Positions 1-11,221 are shown, counted from the first letter of the stretch. The stretch is 64,000 nt of DNA from Polytrichum commune (GCA_950295325.1 OX485805.1:58812283-58876282); one strand, 5' to 3'. Numbers and translations are program-made. Notes: generated by a model not told the origin, from the letters alone.

Positions 1-290
1 CTGGTTGCTGGTTGAGCCTGCATTAGCTACTGGTTAGATTAAGCTTGGGAGAGCTGGTTCGGAGGTGAGCCTGAATTAGCTACTGGTGGACTAAGCTCGG
101 GAGAGCTAGTTCGAAGATTGAGGCTTAAGCTCGAGAGCTGGTTCGAAGATTGAGGTTTAAGCTCGGGAGAGCCGGTTGCTGGTTGAGCATGCATTAGCTA
201 CTGGTTAGACTAAGCTCGGGAGAGCTGGTTCAAAGATTGAGGCTTAAGCTCGGGAGAGCTAGTTTGAGGACCGGTTATAGGACCGGTTAT
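1..290. repeat. Degenerate tandem repeat
   Basis: Variants of the phrases 'ctcgggagagctggttcg', 'aagattgaggcttaagctc' and 'gcattagctactggttag' recur about every 30-60 bp through this stretch. The units are imperfect and shuffled, so no single period fits. No coding sequence is visible. It directly abuts the LTR-rich region to the right and may be part of one of those elements, but nothing seen proves that. Confidence 0.6.
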
Positions 291-717
291 AGGACCGGGC
301 ATGGGCGCGGCCGGTTATGGAAAGGGGCCATGGGTACTAAGGGCACCTTATATGGTGGGCTAGTTAATTAGGAAGGGGGGGAGAGATTAGACTAGGAATT
401 CCACTCATTAGTGAATTAGGGCGGTTTGGCCTCATATAAATTAGAGGGTAGCATAAAGGGATGAGCTTTTGGTAGGGACTTGAGGGTTGGTTTGTAAATT
501 AGTGTAGGAAGAAGGGAACAAATAGAGAAGAGCATTTTTCAATGCTTGTACTCGTATTATGGAATAAACTAGTGTGCAAGAGTTGATGGGAAATGCAATG
601 GATTCTAATGACATTGGGAAGAGGGAGTTATGTGAACATGAATGTGATCCCCATTCCCTCACCCGGACTAGGGCGCATAAGGGTGGGTGGTTTGGCCTCA
701 CAAGGCACAAGGATAAG
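291..717. mobile_element. Unassigned repeat, probable LTR-element fragment
   Basis: No credible gene is present. The segment near 641-712 (Ccggactagggcgcataagggtgggtgg region) reappears in inverted form near 7,820-7,875, so this is interspersed repeat sequence. A GC-rich 'ggaccggttatagg' duplication opens it. Its position beside the Ty3/gypsy LTR pile suggests an LTR fragment. Family and ends could not be fixed. Confidence 0.4.
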
Positions 718-1049
718 GTTGTCAGTTATAAATAGCTTATGACGTGCGGATTCTAGAATGCTCCAGAACACCTCAATCGAAGGTGTGAGCTAGGAGATAT
801 GACAATTTAAGTGGGGCAATGTCATAGGACAACACCCTGGTACAATAGTGGCCTGGGAGTGGCTCCCGGGATTGCAAAGGTTTGAACATGCCTAACTTTT
901 CCAATAGTTGTCCGAATGGGGCAAGCAAAGAATCCATCGGCATGTATATGAAACGTAGATGACGATGGAGTGGTTGCCTATGAGCTTTAGAGATCCTATA
1001 GGGAATTTATGTTGTTTTGAAGTTGCTAAAGGTTTCCAACCTGTTGCAC

Positions 1050-1395
1050 ACCTCTTCATGAGGATTGCCCAAAATACCATGAGCACAAGGGGGACCCTGG
1101 AGTGACACCAAAGATTTTTGGCAATGTTGGTGAGAGGGCCTAAATAATCATATTCTAGGTGAGGGCCCCGGGGGGAACGCCTCCCACTCATGGAGACTAG
1201 GAGGCACGAGGGTTAATGTCGCGCACCTCTCCATGAGGAGTGCCCAAAACACCATGGGCACATGGGGGACCCCGGAGTGACACCCGGGACTTATGGCGCC
1301 GTTGGTGAGAGAGCCCAAGTGATCCTAGTGTGGGTGAGGGCCCCGGCCGTTGGGAACGCCTCCCACCCACGGAGTCTAAGAGGTACGAGGGTAAG
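1050..1395 (+). repeat. Tandem pair of a ~170-bp LTR module
   Basis: Two adjacent copies begin at about 1,050 and 1,225. Both carry 'cctctNcatgagga', 'gacaccNNNga', 'gttggtgaga' and 'gaacgcctcccac'. A third copy lies at about 4,295-4,460, just before another LTR 'ggattctagaatgctc' block. The module therefore belongs to the LTR or its edge in this family, and the tandem pair reflects local duplication within the fossil. Confidence 0.6.
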
Positions 1396-2186
1396 GCCAT
1401 AAGCTATGCGTAGTTTTATGGCGTGGTGATTCTAGAATGCTCAAGAATACCTCAATCAGAGGTGTGAGCTAGGAGTTATGGCATTTTGAGTGGGGCGCTG
1501 TCCCGGGACAGCACCCTAGTACAGCAGTGGAGTGGCTCCCGGGACTGCCAAGGTTTAAACAAGCATAACTTCCTCAATACTTGCCCAAATGGGGCAAGTG
1601 AGGCATCCATCGGCATCTACGTGAAGCGTACATGACGATGAAGTGGTTGCTTGTTAGCATCAAACATCATACAAGGAAGTTATGATGGTCTGAAGTTGCT
1701 AGGGGCTTCTAGGCCCAGCGGCTAAGGGAAAATGTCTATTTGGCCCCAACTCTTGGTAAGAGAGACATAAGGTTTCTTGACAATGGAGTAGGGGCCCCGC
1801 CTAGAGTCCTAGAAGCTTATATGGGTGAGGTGGTGTGGCCTCACCCACCCGAGGCCGAACGGCATGGCCTCCATGGGCTTTGGCCCAATGTGAGGCCATA
1901 GTTGCCTAGTATGGTTCGGGTTGTTGTAGTGTTTCTCCGGCAACGCGATGATCAACATAGGATTGGACTTCCATGGATGGAAGTCCACATCTAAGAATTG
2001 GTTACCGAATAAGGGGTGAATCCTGAAAGCAAAGTAGGAGGGTTGGTTCCCTTCTTATGAACTAGAAGGTCCGGGGTAGGAGGAACTAACCATTAGCATG
2101 GCGGAATGCGAAGGTTAGTACTCGTGACCCTTGCTAGAAATAAAAATGAGGAAGATTGTTAAGAGGGCTAGCAAAGGTTGCGACAA
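1396..2186 (+). mobile_element. LTR copy, Ty3/gypsy fossil
   Basis: It aligns along most of its length with 2,187-2,986, including the shared blocks 'ggttcgggttgttgtagtg', 'aatgatcaac', 'atggcggaatgcgaagg' and the 3' end '...ggttgcgaca'. It ends directly against the next LTR copy without internal sequence between them, so the two LTRs sit head to tail. Boundaries are approximate. Confidence 0.6.
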
Positions 2187-2986
2187 TTAAGCCATCAACT
2201 ATGAGTAGCTTATGACGTGTGGATTCTAGAATGCTCAAGAAAACCTCAATTGGAGGTGTGAGCTAAGAGATATGCTAATTTGAGTGGGGCGTTTTCTCGG
2301 GACAGAGCTCTGGTGTAGCAATGGGCTGGGAGTGGCTCTCGGGACTGCTAAGGTTTGAAAGGGCATGACTTCCTCTGTACTTGCCCACATGGAACAAGTG
2401 AGAAGTCCATCGGCATCTACATGAAACATTTATGATGATGGGCCAGTCACATTTGAGGATTAAAGATCATATAAGGAAGTTATGGTCTTTTGAAGCTATT
2501 GGGGGTTTCCAACCCCATCGGCTAAAAGAAAATATATATTTGGCCTCAACTCTTGGTAGAGAGATAAAAGGTTTCTTGACGGTGGGGTAAAGGCCCTGCC
2601 AAAATTCCTAGAGGCTTATATGGGTGAGGCAGCGTGGCCAACCAAACCCGCATGAGGCCGAATGACCTGCATGGGCATTGGGCCAACATGGGGGCATAGT
2701 TGCATAGTATGGTTCGGGTTGTTGTAGTGTTGTTCCGGCAATACAATGATCAACTAAAGATTTAACTTTCTTGGGGGAAAATCCATATCTTACCATTGGT
2801 TGCCGATTAAGTGGTGAGTCCCGATTGCAAGTATAGGAGGATTGGTCCCCCTTTTATGGGCTAAAAGGTCCACAGTATAGGGAGCTAACCTTTTGCATGG
2901 CGGAATGCGAAGGGTTAGCGCTCGTGACCTTTGATAGAAATAAAAATGGTTAAGATTGTTAAGGGATGCTAACGAGGGTTGCGACA
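2187..2986 (+). mobile_element. LTR copy next to primer-binding site, Ty3/gypsy fossil
   Basis: It ends in 'ggttgcgaca', followed two bases later by a tRNA-iMet-type primer-binding site. That makes it the 5' LTR of the gag-bearing piece to the right. At about 800 bp it matches the preceding LTR copy in length. Confidence 0.65.
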
Positions 2987-4290
2987 CGTGGTATCAAAGC
3001 AGGGTTCCAATCTTTGAGCTAGTACTTGGAAGAAGAGATGGCTATGAAACGTGTGGATTATGATGGTGAGCCCAAAGTTTTCTAAAGGTTGTGATGCTCA
3101 AATTGGAACAAGGATCATGTCCAAATGGATTTTGAATACACTATTGATTCTAATGACAATGGTGGGAATGATGGTGGGTTCGGTGAGGAAAATAGAGGAA
3201 TCCATTGAAAAAACTCCGGCAAACTTCAAAAATTATTTGGGGGCTACAATATCGAATGCACCCGAAAACTTGGAAGGTAGTGATGTTAGATTGAAATTCC
3301 AAACCCAAAATGCTTGAGTTTATGGACTTTATAAGTCAAGAGCTTAAACATCGCAAAGAAAAGATGGCCCAACAATTTAAAATGAACAAGCCCCTCGTGA
3401 TGGAACGTGCTAGGTTTTTTTTTTCCTTCGATGAAGAAGTTGGCCAAAATAAACATACCAAGTATTTTTTTCGGGGTTTGGCGAGGCAAAAAAAATGATT
3501 AGAATTTGTATTGGAAATGGGCAATTACTTTTATATGCAAAAAAAACTGAGGTGGACAACAAAGGTCCTATAGCAGTTATTTTTTCAAAAGACCATGCGC
3601 TTGAATGATGGACTAGCAGAAATACGCAAGAACCTGAGGTGGTGGCAAGCTTGACTTGGGTTGGCTTTAAGGAGTTGCTTGTTGAAAGGTTTATGCCAAG
3701 TTATCAAGAAAAGCGTATGAATTTGGTGTAAATGAGGCACACGGGACCTCTTAAAGGCCTATGAGTGTGATCTAAATGTCCAAATGAATAATACATCTAA
3801 GATGGAAAAGGTTTTTAAGAAATGCATTGCTTTAAATGGGGTTTCAAAAGCAAATGGTAGATGTCTTGTTCAAGTTCCCAACAAATTTCGAGTGCGGCGA
3901 AGATCATCAAAATTGCCGAGAGAATTGAAACCGATGGCCCGAAAGGAAGTCATGTGGTGCCTCACAACAAAGGGCTTGAGATGAAAGAGGTCCCAAGGCA
4001 AAGAGCGCAAGAAGTTGGGCCATCAAACCAATATAAAGGGCAAGCTGAAGGTACAATTTCAAACAAGGGTGGCACCTAAAAAAGAAAGCCACCTAATGTT
4101 AGAAACAAAAAAATTCTTCATGGTACTAAATCAAATCATGTTTGTACCGAGGGCGGAATGTCCAGAGTTGGTTTTATAATACTAAGCCACATCATGTTTG
4201 TGCCGCAGATGTCAGAAGTTGGCTTAGTGGTACCAAACCAAATCATATTTCTGCCACAGACGGAATGTTAAACATTGGCTTTGTTGTTGT
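2987..4290 (+). mobile_element. Gag-like internal region of Ty3/gypsy fossil
   Basis: Near 3,640-3,735 the translated sequence includes SLTWVGFKELLVERFMPSY, resembling the retrotransposon gag core ('W..FK..F...Y.P') of Ty3/gypsy elements. Downstream basic, lysine-rich reading frames continue to about 4,080. No protease, RT, RNase H or integrase follows. The region is broken in several places and makes no full-length product. Confidence 0.55.
2989..3000 (+). other. Primer-binding site (tRNA-iMet type)
   Basis: TGGTATCAAAGC lies just inside the LTR end. Plant LTR elements commonly start with TGGTATCAGAGC, complementary to the 3' end of initiator methionine tRNA, so this is one base from that form. 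A weaker relative follows the LTR that ends near 5,090. Confidence 0.7.
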
Positions 4291-4294
4291 GCAT

Positions 4295-5090
4295 ATCTCC
4301 ATGAAGAATGCCCACAACACCATCGGCACAAAGCTGACCCTGGAGTGACACCCATAATTTGTGGTGCCATTGGTGAGAGGGCCCAAATGATCATAGTATG
4401 GGTGAGGGCCTCGGGTGTTGAGAACGCCTCCCACCCACAGAGACTATGAGTCACAAGGGTAATGCCATGACGTCAAGCTTATGGTGTCAGGATTCTAGAA
4501 TGCTCAACGACATCACAATTGGAGGTGTGAGCTAGAAAGTATAGTTCTTTGAGTGGGCCGCGGCCTAAGGATAGCACCCTAAGATAGCAGTGAGCTGGGA
4601 ATGGCGTTTGGGACTGCGAAGGTTTAAACAGGCATAACTTCCTCAATATTGCCTAAAGGAGGCAAGTGAGAGGTCCATCGGCATCCACACGAACATGTCG
4701 GTTACTTGATTGCATCAAAGATCATACAAGGAAGTTATGGTGTTATAAAGCTCATGGGGGTTTCTTGTCCTAGCGGCTAAGGGTCATGTTTATTTGGCCC
4801 CAACCCTTGTAAAGAGACAAAATAATACTTGGCAATATGCTCTGGGTTGTTGTAGTATTGATTTGGCAACACAATGATCAACTCAAGAGTGAATTTCCAT
4901 GAATGGAAGTCCACAAAGAGTCCCGAATGCATGTATAGGAGGGTTCGGTGACCAAGCCATGAGCTTGGAAGTCCTTGGTATTGGGAGCTAACTATGCATG
5001 TGCTTGGGATTTGCAGGTTAACAATTGTGGCACTTGCTAGAGTTGGAAGGCGGTCAACCTAAATTAAGAAAAAATAGCGATGGTTGCGGC
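4295..5090 (+). mobile_element. LTR copy with following leader, Ty3/gypsy fossil
   Basis: It carries the ~170-bp module, the 'ggattctagaatgctc' block and a 3' end near 5,090 ('ggttgcggca'). After it, 5,091-5,220 repeats the leader found after the LTR at 2,986 ('gatggtgag', 'gatgctcaaa', 'aaggatcatg'). It could have served as 3' LTR for one copy and 5' LTR for another. Confidence 0.55.
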
Positions 5091-5222
5091 ACGTGGTCTT
5101 AGAGTAAGGTTCCAGTCTTTAAGCTAGCAATTTGAGGGAGATATAGGTATCAAACGTGCAGGTGACGATGGTGAGTCCAATTCCAAAAAGTTGCGATGCT
5201 CAAAACGGAATAAGGATCATGT

Positions 5223-5720
5223 TGCAACCTTTGCTAGCTCCCCTTAATTATCTTCATCATTTTCATTTCTAGCAAGGGTCACGAGCACTAACCCTTCACA
5301 TTCCGCCATGCTAATGGTTAGCTCCTCATATTCTGGACCTTATAGTTCATAAGAGGGGAACCAACCATCTTACTTAATCGGTAACCAATACTTAGATGTG
5401 GACTTCCATTCATGAAAGTCCAATCTTATGTTGATCATCGCGTTGCCGGAGCAACACTATAACAACCCGAACCATATTATGCAACTATGCCCTTACATTG
5501 GGCCAATGCCCATGGAGGCCGTGCCGTTCGGCCACACCACCTCACTTCTATAAGCCTCTAGGACTTTGGGCAGGGTCCCTACCCCACCATCAAGAAACCT
5601 TTGTCTCTGTACCAAGAGTTGGGGCCAAATAGACATTTTTCCTTAGTCGTTGGGGTTAGAAGCCCCCAACAGCTTCAGAACACCATAACTTACTTTTATG
5701 ATGTATGATGGCTTAGTATT
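5223..5720 (-). mobile_element. Inverted LTR fragment, Ty3/gypsy fossil
   Basis: This is the reverse complement of the 3' two-thirds of the LTRs to the left: 'gcaacctttgctagc', 'cattccgccatgctaatgg', 'aacaacccgaacca' and 'ctcttggtac' are all found inverted. It cuts off the leader of the preceding copy at about 5,222, so it arrived by insertion or rearrangement after that copy. Confidence 0.65.
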
Positions 5721-6949
5721 GTGTGGGAGTTGGGTGGGTATTATCGGTGGATGGATTAGGATTTGATGTGAATTTTTAACTACAAACTATGCCACATACC
5801 ACTCAAGTATATGTGTCTCATATAAGATGACAAATTTGTATTTTTTTATAAAATCCAATAAGACTTTAGCTTTTGCAGTTCAGAGAACATCAATCAAATC
5901 TCACTGATTCTCTATCCATATCTTATGTACTCATTGCCACAACCTTCCAACAATTTCAGACATTGAATTGAACTTGTATGTGCATGTTCCATCGACTGTA
6001 ATTAAGTGCAAATACATTTACAACTTGTCCATATGACCAGACTCTAGTTAGATCGGACTCAACACTCGAGATAAGACTAAAGATCAATCACATAGGCAAA
6101 CTCAAAAATTTAGATAGGACTTCATATAATGCAATTGGATTAAAATCCTCGTAAAATAAACAAATTCATTGAAAACTACCAATTTTATCCACTAATAAAT
6201 CCAACAATCAAAGTATCTTGATTTGTATAAGAGGAATGCAGGGAATTAAGGTTCACAGGTTTGCCACTACATACACACCCTCTTTCTTTAACATGAGTGG
6301 CTCTCTTGATGCAAGACTCCGATTTTGTTGTATCTATGTATTCCAAAGCAATACTTGTTCACAGAGAAGAGCTAACAAGGAATTATTCCAGTTGGGGTTT
6401 TTGGGTGAGCATCAACATTCGGGGAGATATTTTATATAAACCCTCTAATAAGTGATTAAAATGGGCCCCAACCAATTATTACATATTATATATTGGTTTG
6501 GATTGGATCCTTCAAGTACATCCGGTACATTTCCCCCACTTAGTATTTTACCTCGATTGAAATCCGGATGTAAAAAAAACCAGCCGGTAAGAAATCCGCT
6601 TAGATAATATTTTGGCCGGTTTTCATATTTTCTCAACTAAATTACATTTCCTTACCAAAATACTCAACTTATCCTCAGTCGGAGTTGGACCTAGTTCAAA
6701 TGCCCCCACCAGTTGGGGGCTAAGAATTTACAACCCCTCAAACCACCAATGTCTTCAAAAAATCTATAACTACAAAAATCAGCAAATTCATCTTGCACAC
6801 ATATTCTTAAACATATGTCATGCAATTGAACACAAAATTATAATAATAAATTTCTTTAAACTAAGAATAAATTCACATGATTTAATATAAAACAAAAAAA
6901 TACACATTCATGACCCTCCTACATACTTAGACAATTTGAAGCCATTAAG
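5721..6949. other. Gene-free AT-rich stretch
   Basis: No conserved protein, RNA gene or clear repeat end could be recognised. Short open frames near 6,218-6,439 and 6,612-6,890 have no recognisable domain and look like chance. Confidence 0.5.
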
Positions 6950-7665
6950 AATAAGAAAAGTTTGGATTAGTACAAATAACCACATACACAATAATTTACA
7001 TTTCATGTATAAATCACAACAAATTATTATCTTCTTGCTCGGAACCAATAACTCCACATAGAAACTATTATGGATGAATTTTTTTTGAATTTAATGTTGT
7101 TTTTATATAATCCTATGACTTCATTTATAATTTTATAACAATCTTCAATTGGCCCTTCTAAAGCAACCTGCAAAACACTTTCCAAAGTTTTTCTTAACAT
7201 TTTATTTCTATATTTGGTCTTTATGCAATTTTGGACTAAAAATATCCTCACAATTCACCGTGCTAATGGATTGTACTCTAGTTATCTCAGCTAGAACTAA
7301 CAATTTTTCATACTTCATTTTTAAGGCGTGATTTGAAGTGATTATTTACCAAACATCTTTAAAACCTTTGTCCAACCAATCGGTAGTTACTTGTAATTTA
7401 CATGCAAATAACTCTCTCTTTATTGCAACCAAATTTATTAATGGGATGATTTTTTCCTCCAATTTCATGCTCAATTTCATATTGGCCACATAACAACTCC
7501 AAATTAACCACCCCCAATGAGCCAAAACAACTTATCTAGATGGCACATTAGTCGGACCCAACATTCTAAACGTTGTCATGATGTGGTTGTCTTCAAAACT
7601 AGATTCTAATGGATTGCATACGGCCAAGGCAAAATACTTTTGAAATGTCATTGGATCTATAAGAT
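6950..7665 (-). pseudogene. hAT transposase remnant, C-terminal part
   Basis: Read on the minus strand, this encodes the end of a hAT-superfamily transposase of the ZNF862-like type. About 7,570-7,640 reads NHIMTTFRMLGPTNVPSR, matching the 'F..F.P..WP' region upstream of the dimerisation domain. About 7,240-7,310 reads KLLVLAEITRVQSISTVNCE, the 'LA.IVLVLPVSSADCER' region. Then 7,027-7,251 gives KTKYRNKMLRKTLESVLQVA followed by LEGP, the C-terminal helix of the hATC dimerisation domain. The NCE block and the KTK block lie in different frames, and stops interrupt both, so it is dead. The protein family is a confident call. It is the downstream half of the remnant at 10,320-11,221. Confidence 0.7.
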
Positions 7666-8350
7666 CTTATCCCGTTCTATCCATTACCGTAATACCATAG
7701 TCAGGGTTGTCTATCGCGACGTCCTGCCACCGTCATGACGTGTCGTGTCGGGGCGGACCCCTCCGTGACGACATAATAGGGTCCACGTAGGGTCATACTA
7801 GGGGGAAGCTAGTAGGGTGGTGTGAGGCCAAACCCACCACCCTTAAGCGTTCTAGTCCGGGTGATGGCTTTGAGAATCACACTCAATTCCTAATACCATA
7901 ATGTGGATTGCCGTATGGCTCTTATGTCCTAGGTCCTCATTTCATCTCAACTCAACTTGCTTTGTTATTGTGATCATCGTTGCTCGTAGTGGAATTTGAT
8001 TTCTCAAGGGTCCAACCCGCGGGCTTGGCCACACATGCCCTTAAAGAGATCCCTCTAGACTTCTTGATTTTTGCCTCCTTAATCTTGTCCTTGCTAGAAT
8101 TCTCCACATTCTCCATTAATTATGCACGTGATTTATTCCACCAAAGAGTGCAAGTGTTTAAAAACACTTACCCCAATGGGTAACCACCAACACATTCAAG
8201 AGTCACACACACTTCTACTCTCCTAATGAATCCAACTTCACCTAATAACCAAGATGGTATGAAAGAATCTAATGTGTTCTAGCAATCCCGTAAGGGATTA
8301 GCCTAACTAACCCCCCCTAGTAACCTAACTTATTGAAGCTAATCAAACTA

Positions 8351-9112
8351 GCCTTGGGCAGCAAAAATTCAACCAACACCTTCTGCCGTGGCCTTGGGCA
8401 GCAGAAATTCAACCAGCAGCCTTCTGCCGTGGCCTTGGGCCAGCAGAAACACAACCAGCACCTTCTGCTGTGGCCTTGGGCAGCAGAAATTCAACCAGCA
8501 CCTTCTGTCGTGGCCTTGGGCCAGCATAACACAACCAGCAGCTTTCTGCCGTGGCCTTGGGCAGCAGAAATTCAACCAGCACCTTCTGCCGTGGCCTTGG
8601 GCCAGCAGAAACACAACCAGCACCTTCTGCCGTGGCCTTGGGCCAGCAGAAACACAACCAACACCTTCTGCCGTGGCCTTGGGCAGCAGAAATTCAACCA
8701 GCACCTTCTGCCGTGGCCTTGGGCCAGCAGAACACAACCAGCAGCTTGTTGCCGTGGCCTTAGGCAGCAGAAATTCAACCAACACCTTCTGCCGTGGCCT
8801 TGGGCAGCAGAAATTCAACCAGCACCTTCTGCCGTGGCCTTGGGCAGTAGAAATTCAACCAACACCTTCTGCCGTGGCCTTGGGCCAGCAGAACACAACC
8901 AGCAGCTTTTTGCCGTGGCCTTGGGCAGCAGAAATTCAACCAGCACCTTCTGCCGTGGCCTTGGGCCAGCAGAACACAACCAGCAGCTTTTTGCCGTGGC
9001 CTTGGGCAGCAGAAATTCAACCAGCACCTTCTGCCGTGGCCTTGGGCCAGCAGAAACACAACCAGCACCTTCTGCCGTGGCCTTGGGCCAGCAGAAACAC
9101 AACCAGCAGCCT
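8351..9112. repeat. Minisatellite, 19 units of 40/41 bp
   Basis: Units start with 'gccttggg' at 8,351, 8,391, 8,432, 8,473, 8,513, 8,554, 8,594, 8,635, 8,676, 8,716, 8,757, 8,797, 8,837, 8,877, 8,918, 8,958, 8,999, 9,039 and 9,080. Two main types are mixed: 'gggcagcagaaattcaacc' (shorter) and 'gggccagcagaaacacaacc' (one base longer). Sub-variants with 'agcagcttt' or 'aacacctt' form higher-order blocks near the right end. The unit has almost no stop codons, so long frames are open on both strands (267 and 243 codons on plus, 149 on minus). These come from composition and are not evidence of a protein. Confidence 0.95.
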
Positions 9113-9206
9113 AAGCTAAGTCATGAACTAATCTAAGTATCCAAGTCATGAACTAATCTAAGTATCTAAGTCATGAGCTAATCTAAGTCATGAACTAATC
9201 TAACAC
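9113..9206. repeat. Short tandem repeat, ~25-bp unit
   Basis: The phrase 'aagtcatgaactaatct' repeats four times, with 'aagtatc' between the early copies, directly after the 40/41-bp minisatellite. It has no coding value. Confidence 0.8.
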
Positions 9207-10325
9207 CCTACTTTTACTAACTACCACCTAATCACTACATGCAATCTTAAGCTTTAATAGCTCACTCCCTTGGGAGGCCTTGAGAGAGAGAGAGCTTAAA
9301 TAATTAACTTCACTAAAACTAATAACCCACCCACGTGGCTCAAGCTCTTTAGGAGCTTGCTCCCTTGAGAGCGCTTGATGGAGAGAGAGGAAAATGAGAG
9401 AGAAAACACCTTAAGTAGCAAAGAGGGAGAGAGGGAGAGAGAGGTGAGGATAGGGTGAGAGGATTAGTACCCCCAATCACAATCCTTTAACCTTCTCCTC
9501 CAAAGTAGGGACTAATCCCCATCCACCAAGCTTACTTCTTCCTAAACTACCAAGGTGGATCCAAAAGTGGGCATTTAACCCGTGGAGCTCACCTTGCTTC
9601 ACCTTACCCCCTACTTACATTATCAAGGCATACTCTTATTGAATTCAACCTTGAAATAATCACACAACACATTCTAAAGCCTAAATTTAAATTCAAACCA
9701 CACTTCACTCTTTTTATGTTTTGTGAATAATCATAACACATCAAAGTCAAACTAAAATTGGTTTCGAAGAGTTAATCACCACATGTGGGCACCATTTTGG
9801 GCTTACACCTTTGGCTTCAACAACACTCTCAACGTTTATCTTGGTTTGCCCACTGGCCGCTTGAAAATCTCTTTGATTGGCCTTGATTGCTCCCTCTCCA
9901 ACCTCTGGTTCAAAGTAGAAAACTCCTTCTCAATTTCGACCCCCCTTTCTTCTCTTGTAATGGAAACAAATGCAAAATCTATTATTTGTTGTTTAGGTGT
10001 CATTGTTAAACCTTCTCTCATACACAAGCACAAGAAGATAGAAATACATACAAGAGTGGAAAGGGCAAAAAATACACTCTACAACAACTTAAGGGAAAAT
10101 ACTTAAGCAAAATTAGGATAATGACTTAGGTTTAAACAAGTTGGGCCGCCATAAATGAATGAAAAACACAATTAGGATGAAATTTTTGCACATCTTTTTC
10201 ACCCTAAACACGAATGATTTTTAATCCAATAAATAAGAAGACGATTCTTTTTAAAATCTATTTTTGGAATGCAAACCTTATTTTTTCAAAAAAATTAAAT
10301 ATTCGTGCGACAGGTGGCGAATCTG
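9207..10325. other. Right part of the insertion, no gene recognised
   Basis: This contains purine-rich blocks ('gagagagagagagc', 'gagggagagagggagagagag') at 9,283-9,445. Two overlapping open frames on opposite strands near 9,783-10,106 have no recognisable domain. The minus-strand frame is charged and could be part of a retroelement leader, but that is a guess. Confidence 0.4.
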
Positions 10326-11221
10326 CTATGGTGTTACGGTATCATTTCAATGTCATAAAATTTACCTCCGTTAATCTCATTCGATAGCCTCTTCAAATAT
10401 CCTCTTTGATGATCAAATTGTGGTAGAATATGATATCTGGTTACTCATTAAAGGTCTCACTATTCAAATCCGTATTATCTTCAATGAAGAGCATACAAAT
10501 TTGTGCAATATTGGTCTTCACCACCGAGTCTACGGATTTATAGTTATGGATTTAGGATTTGTATTTATGTCCATGAATTTATTTTGAAATAAACGTAATA
10601 ACATTGATAAAATATAAAAAATATCAGCCTAAAAATAAAACACATATATATACTTAAAGATACGAAGTTTTTTAAATATATTGAATCCAATCTCATCCTG
10701 CATAGCATTGTGATTGTCTTGAAAGTAAGTTAGAACGCTATTTTAAGGATTATAAAGGGTTGTTATAGCTTGCTATTATAACGACCACCTAATTTTATGA
10801 TATTTGTTCAAACACTTTGTAGAATCAATTTCTTCTTCTTACAATCGAAGTAATGTAGTTTTTTGCACGATTTTTTGAAATATACTGATACTGACTTCAA
10901 TAACGTATTTATTTTTCTAGACATATCTTTGCAAGGTCCAACTTTTGATGTATTTATAGCCACTAAGTTTGTCCTATGTGCCATTCAATGGATAGAGGTT
11001 AAGAAAGAATTTATTTTCTCTTTCAAACACGCGGTAATTCCATTTTGTTTGCCAATCATGATCGATGCTCCATTAGAGCCAAATCCCACACATTTGCCAA
11101 AATCTAGTCTCTTTTTCTTTAGAAAACTAGTTGGACATGTTTTCATCTTTTGTATGCTCCCACTCCTACCAGCATAAGTTTTGTTGTATGTAGATTTCAA
11201 CATGAACTCAACTTCATTCAT
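10326..11221 (-). pseudogene. hAT transposase remnant, central part
   Basis: Minus-strand reading gives FGKCVGFGSNGASIMIGKQN and INSFLTSIH at 10,985-11,120, the 'GFGSDGASVMVGK.NGVA..LK' block of ZNF862-like hAT transposases (RNase H-like DDE core). It continues as MAHRTNLVAINTSK around 10,940-10,980 (family form 'CVAHRLNLA..'), then KINTLLKSVSVYFKKS, and IAQICMLFIEDNTDLNSETF near 10,470-10,530. Several in-frame stops and frame changes make it a pseudogene. The order and strand match the C-terminal piece at 6,950-7,665, so the two are parts of one element split by an insertion. The N-terminal zinc finger part is not visible to the right. Confidence 0.75.

Larger units (their letters stand above)
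718..5720 (+). mobile_element. Ty3/gypsy LTR retrotransposon fossil cluster
   Basis: This is a broken, multi-copy LTR retrotransposon region. The motif 'ggattctagaatgctc' followed by 'gaggtgtgagctag' occurs near 750, 1,430, 2,223 and 4,491 in the same orientation, marking four LTR-related copies. A fifth, inverted piece covers about 5,223-5,720. The best single element is LTR about 2,187-2,986, primer-binding site, gag-like internal part to about 4,290, then an LTR of about 4,295-5,090. No reverse transcriptase or integrase is recognisable, so the element is internally depleted as well as decayed, with many breaks. LTR divergence is clearly visible by eye, so it is old. Confidence 0.75.
7685..10341. 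mobile_element. ~2.66-kb insertion splitting a hAT remnant
   Basis: It lies between two collinear minus-strand hAT transposase pieces, so it is best read as an insertion. Its edges are TACCGTAATACCATAG (7,685-7,700) and the near-perfect inverse CTATGGTGTTACGGTA (10,326-10,341), 15 of 16 bases complementary. Inside are a segment (7,750-7,880) related to 291-717 in inverted form, a 19-unit minisatellite, a GA-rich zone (9,280-9,440), and 'gtgcgacaggtggcgaatctgct', which resembles the LTR end and primer site of long-LTR Ty3/gypsy elements. No transposase is recognisable. It could be a TIR-bounded DNA element holding LTR debris, or an LTR fossil; no clear TSD was found. Confidence 0.4.

Noticed and set aside
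2989-3000. Possible tRNA or riboswitch because of the TGGTATCAAAGC motif
   Set aside because: It sits two bases after an LTR end and fits a primer-binding site. No cloverleaf surrounds it.
8333-9136. 267-codon plus-strand frame rich in Gln, Ala and Leu
   Set aside because: It is the minisatellite read through. Other frames and the minus strand are just as open, and the peptide changes register with the 40/41-bp units. No start context or splice signal supports it.
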